In this document: positions 8,768 to 17,914 of the stretch, one piece after another
How positions within the stretch are numbered: the first letter of the stretch is position 1
How the letters are laid out: every line of letters begins with the position of its first letter
NCBI GenBank assembly: GCA_013215465.1
Contig: JABSOW010000003.1
Span: forward strand, 186,001 to 250,000
Length of the DNA stretch: 64,000 nt
Reading direction: 5' to 3'
Origin: Colwellia sp.
GTDB taxonomy: Bacteria; Pseudomonadota; Gammaproteobacteria; Enterobacterales; Alteromonadaceae
Notes under the pieces: generated by a model
The model's database searches: none
Told to the model about the DNA's origin: nothing
Seen by the model: the letters and a program-made list of their open reading frames with translations, nothing else
Position numbers and translations under genes: made by a program

Positions 8768-9535
8768 ATGGCGAATATCGTTCCAATTAGAAAAGATCAG
8801 CATCAGAATTTGAAACTTGCTAAAGCGCGTGATTTATCACACGTGGCTGGACAGCACATTATCCCTTTAACGGCTGCTGAGTTCGCCCAAGCATCGGCCA
8901 GTTTTCCTATTGTACTAGTTAAAAGTCCAGACTCAGAGCGTTACCGCAGTGTTGCTATGCTAGGTTTAGAAGCAAATGAAAACTTATTTTATCAAGATGA
9001 CAAGTGGACCGCTATTTCAATGCCGCAAAGTATTGCAATGGTACCTTTCTCTTTAGGCATCGATCCTGATAAAGAAAATACCTTAACGGCTTGTGTCGAT
9101 TTAGAGAGCGAGTTTGTTGGCGAAGAAAAAGACTTACCCTTTTTTGAAGATGATGGTAAAGAGTCTGAAGTGTTGGTTAATGTACAACAAGCATTAGGCC
9201 GTTTATACGATAATGAAAGAATGACTGAAAAATTCATTAAAGAATTACAAGAAAATGATTTATTGCAAGAGCTTGAGTTAAACATAGCCTTAAGTACTGG
9301 CGAAAAGAAAAAATTAGTGGGCATTTTCACTATCAATGAAGAGAAAGTGAAAGAATTGTCTGATGATAAAGTGCTTGATTTCCATAAGCGAGGTTTGTTT
9401 GTTCCTATCTATTCAATGTTAGGCTCTTTAAGTCAAATGAATCGCTTAGCGCAATTACGCAACCAAGTATCAGAACATAAGGTAACAGGCGTACAGATTG
9501 TTCCTGTTGTCGATAAAGCCGCAAATGAAAGTTAG
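8768..9535 (+). CDS. SapC-family protein
   Basis: This 255-residue protein has the SapC/pfam07277 pattern: an N-terminal FPIVLVKSPDSERYRSVAML segment, SIAMVPFSLGI, and the C-terminal YSMLGSLSQMNRLAQLRN. The family was named from the Campylobacter S-layer locus. In marine gammaproteobacteria it usually sits with tryptophan-halogenase-like and TonB-receptor genes, but its biochemical role is unknown. Here it stands alone, without those partners. No signal peptide or membrane helix is visible. The ribosome binding site AAGAAAGAGAA precedes the ATG, and a strong terminator follows at 9558. Confidence 0.8.
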   Translation: MANIVPIRKDQHQNLKLAKARDLSHVAGQHIIPLTAAEFAQASASFPIVLVKSPDSERYRSVAMLGLEANENLFYQDDKWTAISMPQSIAMVPFSLGIDPDKENTLTACVDLESEFVGEEKDLPFFEDDGKESEVLVNVQQALGRLYDNERMTEKFIKELQENDLLQELELNIALSTGEKKKLVGIFTINEEKVKELSDDKVLDFHKRGLFVPIYSMLGSLSQMNRLAQLRNQVSEHKVTGVQIVPVVDKAANES

Positions 9536-9557
9536 TTTTTGAAAAAGAACACTCAGT

Positions 9558-9583
9558 AAAAAAGGAGCTTTTGCTCCTTTTTT
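9558..9583 (+). terminator. Rho-independent terminator of the SapC-family gene
   Basis: A perfect hairpin AAAAAAGGAGC-TTTT-GCTCCTTTTTT ends in a T-run, 23 nt after the stop codon. The A-run on the other side makes it potentially bidirectional. Confidence 0.9.
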
Positions 9584-9660
9584 CGTTTTAAATAAAAATA
9601 ATTGTTTATTTCGGTGTCCGCTTTCTTGTGCTAATTTAATTGTAATCATTAATTAAATTA

Positions 9661-9722
9661 GCGCCTTGATTATGAACCGCTCAGCCGTCCTGAAACGAGC
9701 ATCTTGAAGTAGCTTAGGTATA
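9661..9722. mobile_element. Truncated, degenerate end of MITE family A
   Basis: The 62 bp starting GCGCCTTGATTATGAACCGC and ending AGCTTAGGTATA match, with about ten differences, one end of the long family A element (the reverse complement of 61770-61831). The opposite end is absent. It abuts the decayed coding stretch at 9738-10049, so the insertion may have removed that gene's 5' end. Confidence 0.65.
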
Positions 9723-9737
9723 GGGCACGGTACGCAA

Positions 9738-10049
9738 AAAAAACCGGCTAAAAATCATCACAGAGCAAGATCCAGCTTACCTTGCCTTACAGAGTAATTA
9801 TCAAACTAGCCAAAATAAGCTCGCGAACAAAGTAAAAACTTATCCGAAAAAACGCATCAATTAGAGCAAAATACCAGTACGCTACAAGCACAGTTAGACG
9901 ATGAACAAAGTAAATATTTACGGGATAAAAATAGCGATATGATCACCGATAATAATAGATAAAAAGAGAACTTTTTCGAATAAATTAATGAACTAGAAAA
10001 CAAGCTAACTGAGTATCGCTTGAAATTTGAATATGCGCAAAAGCAGTAA
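9738..10049 (+). pseudogene. Decayed coiled-coil protein gene
   Basis: Coding-like sequence with at least one frameshift and two internal stops. One frame reads RKKNRLKIITEQDPAYLALQ and continues to QNKLANKVKTY before a TAG. The next frame from 9855 reads HQLEQNTSTLQAQLDDEQSK, continues to a TAA at 9960, then another helical stretch (INELENKLTEYRLKFEYAQK) to a stop at 10047. The composition (Q, E, K, L, N) is typical of a long coiled coil. No ATG is left because the 5' end meets the MITE fragment at 9661-9722. The original gene cannot be named. Confidence 0.55.
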
Positions 10050-10131
10050 ATTCAAAATAGTTAACGTGAAGTAATTGTTATACACTTAGTTTACAATAGC
10101 TCAATATTAATATTTTAATGAGAATAACAAT

Positions 10132-10731
10132 TTGGCTATCCATCTCCCTTTTGAAAAGTTAAGCCACTGGCAACAAATTGCTTTTGCGAGTGCTTTAATA
10201 GAGCGCATGCTACCTAATTATCAAATGTTTAGTGAAAGCAGCCAATTTGGTAGTTATGCCTTATTACGTAATCAGCTTGATTTAGTATGGCAGTGGTTAG
10301 ATAAAAACCAAAAAATCAAAATTAATTTTAATGCTCAGTTAAATAAATTAGAAGAGCAAACGCCAGATCCCGAAGTATTTGACTCTTTTGGTGTTTTTCC
10401 TGCACTCGATGTGTGTATGGCGATGATGTCGTTGTGGCAATTAATGCAGACAAATGGCACGGATAAAGATCATGAAGACATCAACAGTATCAGCCGCTTA
10501 TCGCAAAACAGTGTTAATTACTATGTGGAGTTGTTGTTTATTGAGGAGAGCAGTGAGGATATTGAAGCGGCAAACATCGATGAGCATCCGCTACTAGTTT
10601 GGGAAAACGAAACGCAAAACGAATTGTTTGATTTTTTAAAGATTGCCGCAGAAACTAAACGCTCTTGCCAATTAGCGACAGAGATGGTGTTGTCAGAAGG
10701 ACTGTCTAACCTTGGCATTGCAATCGAATAA
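10132..10731 (+). CDS. yjaG: YjaG-family protein (DUF416)
   Basis: This 199-residue cytoplasmic protein of the DUF416/YjaG family has unknown biochemical function. The pattern HWQQIAFASALIERMLPNY at the N-terminus and FGVFPALDVCMAMMSLWQLM in the middle are the family's conserved blocks. The start appears to be TTG at 10132 behind TGAGAATAACAA; no in-frame ATG fits the conserved N-terminus. It ends 38 nt before the convergent rsmD gene. Confidence is high for the family and low for any role. Confidence 0.85.
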   Translation: MAIHLPFEKLSHWQQIAFASALIERMLPNYQMFSESSQFGSYALLRNQLDLVWQWLDKNQKIKINFNAQLNKLEEQTPDPEVFDSFGVFPALDVCMAMMSLWQLMQTNGTDKDHEDINSISRLSQNSVNYYVELLFIEESSEDIEAANIDEHPLLVWENETQNELFDFLKIAAETKRSCQLATEMVLSEGLSNLGIAIE

Positions 10732-10768
10732 CGCTCTCAATATTCACTTATTATTGCTACTAACGGCT

Positions 10769-11356
10769 TTAGCCTGTGTATTGAAATAAGCGATAAGCCA
10801 CTTGCCCGGCCACCTTCTCTTTTAGTAGCTGCCAGTTGTTAGGTAGCTCTTGGTTACTCTCGCTTTCCATTTCAACATAAATTAATGCTTGCTTAGCCAA
10901 CCAACCATTATTTAATAATTCAGCAGCTTGTGTAACTAAGTCTTCTCTAAAAGGAGGATCGATAAATACTAGATCATAGTGTTGTTTGGCTGATGACTTG
11001 AGAAAGTCTAACGAATTAGTATTTGTGACAATGACATTATCGGCGTTAAGCAGCTTTTTATTTGCTTGTAGTTGCTTGGCAGCCGCGTTATTTAGCTCAA
11101 TTAAGGTAACTTGCGCCGCGCCTCGAGATAGTGCTTCAAAGCCTAAGCTGCCAGCGCCAGCGAAACAATCTAAACAATTAGCATCATGTATATAGGGCAT
11201 TAACCAGTTAAACACCGTTTCTTTTACTCTGTCCGTAGTGGGCCTTAAACCTTCGGCCATTAACACCGGTAATTTTCTACCGCGATGCTTACCGGCAATA
11301 ATACGAATACTGCCTGTTGCCGATTTTTTATTATGTTGTTTTTTACCTTGACTCAT
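10769..11356 (-). CDS. rsmD: 16S rRNA (guanine966-N2)-methyltransferase
   Basis: It methylates G966 of 16S rRNA during 30S maturation, using S-adenosylmethionine. Visible motifs are IRIIAGKHRGRKLPV at the N-terminus, RPTTDRVKETVFNWL, the SAM-binding DCFAGAGSLGFEALSRGA, and the catalytic FIDPPF. From the ATG at 11356 the product has 195 residues, close to E. coli RsmD (198). A longer frame from a TTG at 11425 runs through the promoter region and is less likely. It is divergent from ftsY, the classic gammaproteobacterial arrangement. Confidence 0.95.
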   Translation of the reverse strand: MSQGKKQHNKKSATGSIRIIAGKHRGRKLPVLMAEGLRPTTDRVKETVFNWLMPYIHDANCLDCFAGAGSLGFEALSRGAAQVTLIELNNAAAKQLQANKKLLNADNVIVTNTNSLDFLKSSAKQHYDLVFIDPPFREDLVTQAAELLNNGWLAKQALIYVEMESESNQELPNNWQLLKEKVAGQVAYRLFQYTG

Positions 11357-11472
11357 ATCACTGACAGCTATGCTATTAAATGCTAATATAGCGGCGATTT
11401 TATCTCTATTTGGTCTCAATACCAATCAAATAACGTAATTTACCTATATCGAATAGCAAAAGGTCTAAAAAA

Positions 11473-12744
11473 GTGTCAAAGAAGAAAAAAGGTATGTTTT
11501 CCTGGTTAGGCTTTGGTCAGGATAAGAAAGAGCAAGCTACACCAGATAATTCTCAGGCTGTTGAAGAAAGTGCGCCAGAGGCTGAGTTAATCGCTGATAC
11601 CGAGCAGAGCGAAGCGGTAGTTGAAGATGTTGTCATTGCTGAGCCAGTCACATCACCAGCCATACCACAAGATATGGCGCCTGAAGCAGAGCCAGAAGTA
11701 GAGCAAGAACCTGAGTTATCTACCTCTGTAGATGAACCTGAAGAACAAGAAGCGCCTACAACTGAAATAAATGAGCCAGAAGAACAGCTGGTAGCTGAAG
11801 TCAAGAAACCGGAAAAGGCAGTAAAACTTGGTTTTTTTGCCCGCTTAAAACAAGGTTTGACTAAAACACGGAAAAATTTAGGTGGTGGCTTATTTGATTT
11901 ATTTCGCGGCAAGCAAATTGATGACGAGCTGTTTGAAGAGCTAGAAACACATTTATTATTGGCCGATGTTGGTGTTGAAACCACCATGAAAATTATTGAC
12001 TCATTAACGAAAAGTGCGAGTCGTAAGCAGTTAAAAGATGCAGAAGCCTTATATGAGTTATTAAAAGCTGAGTTGAAAAAAATCATTGAAGACGTTAGTC
12101 AGCCGTTAGAAATTCCTGAAAGTGATGAGCCTTTTGTAATGTTAATGGTGGGTGTTAATGGCGTTGGTAAAACTACTACTATTGGCAAGCTAGCAAAGCA
12201 ATTTCAAGCACAAGGGAAATCAGTCATGCTAGCAGCAGGTGACACTTTTAGAGCAGCAGCGGTAGAGCAATTGCAAGTATGGGGGGAGCGTAATGATATC
12301 CCAGTTATTGCTCAGCATAGCGGTGCTGATAGTGCCTCAGTGATTTTTGATGCTATATGTGCGGCGAAAGCACGTAAAATAGATGTATTAATTGCCGATA
12401 CCGCAGGGCGTTTACAAAATAAAACCCATTTAATGGAAGAGTTGAAGAAAATAGTTCGAGTAATGAAAAAACTTGACGTCAATGCCCCCCATGAAGTGAT
12501 GCTAACCCTTGATGCGGGCACTGGCCAGAATGCGTTAAGCCAAACTAAGTTATTTAATGAAGCTGTTGGCTTAACTGGCCTAACAATAACTAAGCTTGAC
12601 GGTACTGCCAAAGGTGGTGTTGTTTTTGCTGTTGCTGATAAACACAGTATCCCTATTCGTTATTTAGGTGTTGGTGAAGGTATAGATGATTTACGTCCAT
12701 TTAACGGCGATGATTTTATTGATGCTTTGTTTACCAAAGAATAA
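11473..12744 (+). CDS. ftsY: Signal recognition particle receptor FtsY
   Basis: This SRP receptor GTPase targets nascent membrane proteins to the translocon. The 423 residues start at a GTG (MSKKKKGMFSWLGF) and contain a long acidic A-domain (residues about 20-115, rich in E, P and A) for membrane and translocon contact. The NG domain follows: GVNGVGKTTTIGKLAKQFQ (G1), DTFRAAAVEQL, DTAGRLQNKTHLM, TKLDGTAKGG and the closing FIDALF. The basic MSKKKKGMF N-terminus fits membrane association. It is first in the ftsYEX cluster; ftsE begins 38 nt downstream. Confidence 0.97.
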   Translation: MSKKKKGMFSWLGFGQDKKEQATPDNSQAVEESAPEAELIADTEQSEAVVEDVVIAEPVTSPAIPQDMAPEAEPEVEQEPELSTSVDEPEEQEAPTTEINEPEEQLVAEVKKPEKAVKLGFFARLKQGLTKTRKNLGGGLFDLFRGKQIDDELFEELETHLLLADVGVETTMKIIDSLTKSASRKQLKDAEALYELLKAELKKIIEDVSQPLEIPESDEPFVMLMVGVNGVGKTTTIGKLAKQFQAQGKSVMLAAGDTFRAAAVEQLQVWGERNDIPVIAQHSGADSASVIFDAICAAKARKIDVLIADTAGRLQNKTHLMEELKKIVRVMKKLDVNAPHEVMLTLDAGTGQNALSQTKLFNEAVGLTGLTITKLDGTAKGGVVFAVADKHSIPIRYLGVGEGIDDLRPFNGDDFIDALFTKE

Positions 12745-12782
12745 TAGACTGCAAGCAAAGATTACAGAATAAAATAATAATT

Positions 12783-13511
12783 ATGATCAGCTTTAAAAAT
12801 GTTAATAAAACTTACCACGGTGGCTTTCTCGCCCTAAAACAAGTTAATTTCACTCTTGAAGCGGGTGAAATGGCCTTTTTAACAGGTCATTCTGGTGCTG
12901 GTAAAAGTACCTTGTTGAAACTTATATCTATGATGGAAAAGCCAAGCTCAGGTAGTATTTTAGTGAATGATACTGAGCTTGCTAAAATAAAATATAAACA
13001 AATCCCCTACGTACGTCGCGGTATAGGGATGATATTTCAAAGCCATAACCTGCTAAAAGATCGTACTGTATTTGATAATGTCGCTTTACCGCTAATCATT
13101 GAAGAGGTTAGCCATAAAGAAATTAAAAAGCGTGTTGAAACCGCCTTAGATAAAGTGCACTTAAGCGCGAAGCTAAAATATTTTCCACATATGCTTTCTG
13201 GTGGCGAACAACAAAGAGTGGGTATTGCCCGTGCTATTGTTAACAAACCCCCTATTTTACTTGCTGATGAACCCACCGGAAATCTAGACCCTAAACTATC
13301 CTTAGATATTATTCGCTTATTCGAAGAGTTTAATGCCGCAGGCGTTACTGTGTTAATTGCTACTCATGATTTAGGTTTAATTGCTCGCATGAGATATCGC
13401 ACGCTAACATTAAAAGAAGGTACCATGATTAATGATGGCATCATTGAGGGATTAAGTGTTGATGGGAGAACTTCGCCAAGTATCTTAGCGCAAGGAGCAA
13501 TAGGTGAGTAA
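12783..13511 (+). CDS. ftsE: Cell division ATP-binding protein FtsE
   Basis: This ABC-type ATPase works with FtsX at the division septum to activate peptidoglycan hydrolases through periplasmic partners. Walker A is GHSGAGKSTLLKLI, the signature LSGGEQQRVGIARAI, Walker B ILLADEPTGNLDP, and the H-loop ATHD. At 242 residues it is about 20 longer than E. coli FtsE (222), the excess being a C-terminal tail after TLKEGTMINDG. It overlaps ftsX by 8 nt, indicating translational coupling. Confidence 0.97.
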   Translation: MISFKNVNKTYHGGFLALKQVNFTLEAGEMAFLTGHSGAGKSTLLKLISMMEKPSSGSILVNDTELAKIKYKQIPYVRRGIGMIFQSHNLLKDRTVFDNVALPLIIEEVSHKEIKKRVETALDKVHLSAKLKYFPHMLSGGEQQRVGIARAIVNKPPILLADEPTGNLDPKLSLDIIRLFEEFNAAGVTVLIATHDLGLIARMRYRTLTLKEGTMINDGIIEGLSVDGRTSPSILAQGAIGE

Positions 13512-14478
13512 TTTGTACTCGAGTCAGTTAAGTGGGCGTGATAGCTTGTTGAGAAGGTTATTAACATTACCCATCAGGCACCTTCAACAAGCGGTAGGTA
13601 GCTTAGGTGATTTATGGCGTACACCGTTTACTTCCGTGATGACCGTTTTTGTTTTAGGGGTTAGTTTAGCCTTACCTGCCACCCTGCACTTGTTTGTTAA
13701 AAACGCCCAACAGGTAAGTGAGCAATGGGACAGTGCTTCGCAAATCACTTTGTTTTTGAAATTATCAATCAATGACAAAAGCGCTCAAAACTTAGTAAAA
13801 CGACTGAAATTATACCCAGAAGTTAGTGCTGTACATTATATTTCAGCAAAGCAAGCCCTAAAAGAGTTTAAAATACTCTCAGGGTTTGGTCAGTCACTTG
13901 AATACTTATCAAATAATCCCTTACCTGCAACTATATTAGTCACACCAACCAAACGTGCTAGCCAGGCGGATGCCGCAAATGAACTGTTAGCAAAGTTAAA
14001 GCAAGAACGAGAAGTCGACCAAGGTAAGCTTGATTTGGAATGGCTTACACGTTTAGAGGCAATGGCGCAATTAATAAAAAATATCGTTAGTGGTGTGGCT
14101 TTGTTGTTGTGTATCTCGGTGATACTCATTGTTGGCAATACTATACGACTTGCTATTTTAAGCCAGCAAGATGCAATTGCTATTATGAAATTGGTTGGTG
14201 CCACCGATAGTTTTATTCAACGACCATTCCTTTATAGTGGTGTATGGTACGGTATTTTTGGTGGGTTACTCTCTTGGCTAGCGGTGAGTTTATTAGCACA
14301 ATACTTAACCGGTGCTATTAATAAATTAACTGATCTATATCAAAGTGATTTTCAATTACAAGGGTTAGCATTTAGTGAGGCGTTACTGCTTATTGCTTTT
14401 GCGGTACTGCTCGGTTTAATAGGGAGTTATATTTCAGTACGTAAGCATATTAGAGCGATTGAACCTAACGCAGACTAA
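13504..14478 (+). CDS. ftsX: Cell division protein FtsX
   Basis: This is the membrane partner of FtsE: four transmembrane helices with a large periplasmic loop. The first helix is at residues about 38-60 (PFTSVMTVFVLGVSLALPA). The extracytoplasmic domain with SAKQALKEFKILSGFGQSLE follows, then three helices in the C-terminal half with the FtsX signature around AIMKLVGATDSFIQRPFLY. The 324 residues start at a GTG inside the ftsE 3' end. Cytoplasmic N-terminal residues are fewer than in E. coli (352). rpoH follows after 227 nt, as in enterobacteria. Confidence 0.96.
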   Translation: MSNLYSSQLSGRDSLLRRLLTLPIRHLQQAVGSLGDLWRTPFTSVMTVFVLGVSLALPATLHLFVKNAQQVSEQWDSASQITLFLKLSINDKSAQNLVKRLKLYPEVSAVHYISAKQALKEFKILSGFGQSLEYLSNNPLPATILVTPTKRASQADAANELLAKLKQEREVDQGKLDLEWLTRLEAMAQLIKNIVSGVALLLCISVILIVGNTIRLAILSQQDAIAIMKLVGATDSFIQRPFLYSGVWYGIFGGLLSWLAVSLLAQYLTGAINKLTDLYQSDFQLQGLAFSEALLLIAFAVLLGLIGSYISVRKHIRAIEPNAD

Positions 14479-14512
14479 AGAGTTCTTTTGTTAAGACATT
14501 AAAAATACAGCG

Positions 14513-14542
14513 TTAACAAATATTAACAAATATTAACAAATA
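14513..14542. repeat. Three tandem 10-bp repeats (TTAACAAATA) upstream of rpoH
   Basis: Three exact head-to-tail copies of TTAACAAATA lie 164-193 bp before the rpoH start. The 10-bp period is about one helical turn, so they could bind a protein cooperatively or bend DNA. Function is unknown. A CCCCATTT element resembling a sigma-32 -10 box occurs further downstream (about 14642), but no convincing -35 is correctly spaced. Confidence 0.6.
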
Positions 14543-14705
14543 TTTCACTAAATAAATGAAAGATCATCTTGTTTTGCCCTTTCTATTAAGCTAATGTTTG
14601 TCGGCACTTGACGCTCCTTGTATGGTGTAGGTAGTTAAACTCCCCATTTCATGTTAAAATAACGAGCGTAAAACAAGTAAAAGTTTAAGAAAAGAGGTTC
14701 TATAT

Positions 14706-15560
14706 ATGAGTAATACAATGCAACTTATTTTACCACAAAGTGGTAGTATTGAAGCGTACATGCAATCATCGTATAGCATTCCTATGCTAACGGCTAAGGA
14801 AGAGCATGATCTTGCCACTCGCCTTTATAATGAGAATGATTTACAAGCTGCACAACAGCTGATCATGTCACATTTGCGTTTTGTTATTCATATTGCCAAA
14901 GGATATTCCGGTTATGGATTAGCGCAAGCTGACTTAGTGCAAGAAGGTAACGTCGGCTTAATGAAAGCGGTTAAGCGTTTTAACCCTGAAGTGGGTGTAC
15001 GTTTGGTCTCGTTTGCAGTGCATTGGATTAAAGCAGAAATACACGAATTTGTATTGAAAAACTGGCGTATCGTAAAAGTTGCTACCACTAAAGCACAACG
15101 TAAATTATTTTTTAATCTACGTAAGAATAAAAAGCGCTTGGGTTGGTTTAGTAACGCTGAAGTAAATACTGTTGCCGAAACTTTGGGTGTTAGTACCAAA
15201 GATGTTTTGGAAATGGAAAATCGCATGAGCAGCCACGACCAAGCCTTTGAGCTTTCTTCTGATGATGATGATAATGCCAGTGCTGGTAGTTTTTCACCAG
15301 CGCAGTATTTAGAAGATAAACAATCAGATTTAGCGATTGAAGTAGAAAATGCTAACTGGAAAAATCATGCTAATAACCGTTTATCTACGGCATTGGTTGC
15401 GCTAGATGATCGCAGCCAAGATATTATTAAAACGCGTTGGTTGAGTGAAGATAAATCAACGTTGCAAGAGTTAGCCAATAAATACCAAATTTCGGCTGAA
15501 CGTGTTCGACAATTAGAAAAAAATGCGTTGAACAAGCTGAAGAATACTATGGTGTTATAA
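14706..15560 (+). CDS. rpoH: RNA polymerase sigma-32 factor (heat shock)
   Basis: The heat-shock sigma factor directs RNA polymerase to chaperone and protease promoters. The 284 residues match the E. coli length. Region 2 contains [20 protein letters not shown], then [19 protein letters not shown]. The RpoH box [15 protein letters not shown] is intact (residues about 134-149). Region 4.2 is [20 protein letters not shown]. Ribosome binding site AAGAGGTT precedes the ATG. It follows ftsYEX and is closed by a strong terminator. Confidence 0.97.
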   Translation: MSNTMQLILPQSGSIEAYMQSSYSIPMLTAKEEHDLATRLYNENDLQAAQQLIMSHLRFVIHIAKGYSGYGLAQADLVQEGNVGLMKAVKRFNPEVGVRLVSFAVHWIKAEIHEFVLKNWRIVKVATTKAQRKLFFNLRKNKKRLGWFSNAEVNTVAETLGVSTKDVLEMENRMSSHDQAFELSSDDDDNASAGSFSPAQYLEDKQSDLAIEVENANWKNHANNRLSTALVALDDRSQDIIKTRWLSEDKSTLQELANKYQISAERVRQLEKNALNKLKNTMVL

Positions 15561-15582
15561 CGCTAATTTAATACCGTATTTT

Positions 15583-15607
15583 AAAACCGACTTTAGTCGG
15601 TTTTTTT
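15583..15607 (+). terminator. Rho-independent terminator of rpoH
   Basis: Hairpin AAAACCGAC-TTTA-GTCGGTTTT followed by a T-run, 23 nt after the rpoH stop. Confidence 0.93.
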
Positions 15608-15657
15608 GTGCCTGTGATTTTTCAGGGGTTTAGTTCAACCTATGCTAAAAACTTAAA

Positions 15658-15691
15658 AAAGTAAGATAACCTTAACTGGTTATCTTACTTT
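15658..15691 (-). terminator. Terminator of the minus-strand secretion locus
   Basis: A perfect 14-bp stem (AAAGTAAGATAACC, loop TTAACT, GGTTATCTTACTTT) lies 105 nt past the stop of the M50/HlyD gene. Read on the minus strand, the stem ends in ACTTT and a further TTT follows. It can also work for the plus strand. Confidence 0.75.
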
Positions 15692-15796
15692 CTCTTAGAA
15701 AAACACCAAGCCAATTAATCATGGGAATTGTCATAGAGAAGACCATGCATTGTATGTAAATACGAAATCGCGCGGATATAGAAGCTTTCAAAAAAT

Positions 15797-17914
15797 CTAA
15801 AAGCCACTTTCTCTTATTAAAACGGAGACAAATTTAAGGAAAAACATTTTGGCAATACTTCTTCTTACACCACTTACAACAAGCGTGCCTTTTGTTCTGA
15901 TTTTAAAAACTCTATTGCTGTTCAATACAGCCGCATTAATTTGATAATAAGCCTCTTCACTATACATTCGTTTATTAAAATCATTTCTTGTTGCTATATC
16001 TCCGCCATATTCAGAGCTTAACTCAGGATATCTTAAATAAGGCGTTGATATTTCAGAAATAGAGTTAATATCAACATCGATAGTATCAACCTCACCAAGA
16101 TTTGATATAAAATAAGAAGCTGAGTTAATATCTATATCTCGAATTCTTCCTTCAGGGCAAAAAGCTCTTATTTTAAGATCGTTGGGATCGTATATTGATA
16201 ATATAGGCTCTTTAGGATTAACCCATTGGTTTACACCATAAATATCATTGAAGTATATATATCCGTCAAAAGGAGCAACTAAAGTTAGCTTTGCATTAAC
16301 GCTAATAAACCCTTCTAATTCTTTCTTTTTACGTATTAAATTCTCTTCAAGTAAGAATATTTTTGCAAGTATTTCTTTTGAACCCGCCTGTTTTTTTAGT
16401 TCCAATCTAATCGTCTCAATCTCTTGTTTACATTTTTCAATAGAGAGAGATAAGTTGGGTGACTCTAATAAAAGTAACACATCACCTTTATTAACACGGT
16501 CGCCACTTTTAAAATTAATGAATACTATTTGTGACTCTTTACTCGCATAGATATCCGTATAATTTGCAACTTGCAATATAGCCGGCAAATTTATTTTAGT
16601 ATTCCAAGGGACAAAGAAAATAAAACTCATCATTAAAAGAACGGCTATAGATATTTTATTATTTTTATTAAGAGTAACTTTCTCTTTTTTATTCCACCAG
16701 ATTTTCAACTCCTTATATATCGGCAATAATATAAACCAAATAATTTCAACTAAAAAGAGGATGATCCCCAAGACTTTAAATGCAAAATAATAAACTAAAA
16801 CAGCAATACCAAGAAATAGAAAGAATCTATATATCGCCGTTAATATCGCATAAATTATAAAAAAATTTCTTTTCTTTCTGCTTAAATATTCAGGCGCTTC
16901 TTCTCGTAGCCCCAGAACGAGGCCTCTTATGTACCATTTAGCCATTGCAAAAGATCGTGGTTGCAGGTTTTCACTTGCACTCCAATCCGATAAAGCGTAA
17001 TAGCCATCAAATCTCATAAATGGACTGATATTTAAAAGTATCGACGTTATCCAACTTGTCGTTGCAATCATAAAAAGTATACTATTTATGATGCCATCAG
17101 GCGTAAACGACCACAGAAAAGTTGCAATCATTGCTAAATACAATTCAACTTTTACACCAGCAAGAACAATCATAAGACGTTTATGTTTTGACTTCAGTTT
17201 CCAAGAGTCGGTCGTGTCAGTATATAAAACAGGAAATAACACCAAAAATGCCACTCCCATAGAGGGAACTTTACATCCATACTTTTTGGCTGTAAATGCG
17301 TGCCCTAACTCATGGAGACTCTTAATAAATAAGAGAGAAATAAAGTAAAAAAACAAACCCTCTTTAGAAAAAAAATGTTGGAATGTAGAGGTATAGGCAT
17401 CCCAATTCCTCAATACCAAAATAATGCCTACAAAACCCAAACAAAGAACAATATTTCGCCACAAATTACTATAAAAGAAATGCACAAAGCGTAATTTATC
17501 ACTTAGCCATTTATCGGGTTTGAAAATGGGGATTCTGATAAAAAGATAGTTATGTATCAACCACTTGAAAATATTTTTTTTAGCCGCATCCGAAGTATTG
17601 ACTAATCTTAAAACACCCTCATGATTGTCAGTAACCGTTAAACCGCTTACTACTATAAAGTGAATAAAAACATCTAAACTCGCTTGATCAAATTCGTAAC
17701 CCTCTTTTTGCAGATCTGCCAGAAATTCACTTCCCGTTTTGTTTTCATTCCATTTAGAAATAAGTTCAAAGGTATCTAGGGCAATGGTGAAGTATTTATT
17801 TTGTATTGGATCAAACAGAAGCCATCTTTTCGACCCATCTTCTCCCGCCGAGGTTTTGAGTATTTTTAAATCTTGTCTTAACTTGGGAAGTTTTTTCTCA
17901 CTTTCTTGGTCCAT
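15797..17914 (-). CDS. PqqD-like / M50 site-2 protease / HlyD-like membrane fusion protein
   Basis: This is a roughly 705-residue multidomain inner-membrane protein. Residues about 25-95 form a PqqD-like domain (RWLLFDPIQNKYFTI). Several membrane helices carry an intact M50 zinc site: HELGH at about 201-205 and a later NISPFMRFDGYYAL supplying the third (Asp) ligand. The last third is HlyD-like: a lipoyl half (INFKSGDRVNKGDVLLLLE), a coiled coil, and a second half (LVAPFDGYIYF). The M50-plus-HlyD pattern resembles peptide zinc metalloproteases of bacteriocin loci. The ATG at 17914 overlaps the upstream TGA by one base; a GTG at 17929 is the alternative. It probably processes or helps export the giant protein at 19368. 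Confidence 0.85.
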   Translation of the reverse strand: MDQESEKKLPKLRQDLKILKTSAGEDGSKRWLLFDPIQNKYFTIALDTFELISKWNENKTGSEFLADLQKEGYEFDQASLDVFIHFIVVSGLTVTDNHEGVLRLVNTSDAAKKNIFKWLIHNYLFIRIPIFKPDKWLSDKLRFVHFFYSNLWRNIVLCLGFVGIILVLRNWDAYTSTFQHFFSKEGLFFYFISLLFIKSLHELGHAFTAKKYGCKVPSMGVAFLVLFPVLYTDTTDSWKLKSKHKRLMIVLAGVKVELYLAMIATFLWSFTPDGIINSILFMIATTSWITSILLNISPFMRFDGYYALSDWSASENLQPRSFAMAKWYIRGLVLGLREEAPEYLSRKKRNFFIIYAILTAIYRFFLFLGIAVLVYYFAFKVLGIILFLVEIIWFILLPIYKELKIWWNKKEKVTLNKNNKISIAVLLMMSFIFFVPWNTKINLPAILQVANYTDIYASKESQIVFINFKSGDRVNKGDVLLLLESPNLSLSIEKCKQEIETIRLELKKQAGSKEILAKIFLLEENLIRKKKELEGFISVNAKLTLVAPFDGYIYFNDIYGVNQWVNPKEPILSIYDPNDLKIRAFCPEGRIRDIDINSASYFISNLGEVDTIDVDINSISEISTPYLRYPELSSEYGGDIATRNDFNKRMYSEEAYYQINAAVLNSNRVFKIRTKGTLVVSGVRRSIAKMFFLKFVSVLIRESGF

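Noticed and set aside
11553..12086. 177-codon minus-strand frame opposite ftsY
   Set aside because: Ser/Ala-rich mirror of the acidic A-domain of FtsY, a common antisense artefact.
14609..14660. Sigma-32 promoter for rpoH (CCCCATTT element)
   Set aside because: The nearest CTTG-type -35 is about 19 bp away, too far for the usual 13-17 bp spacing.
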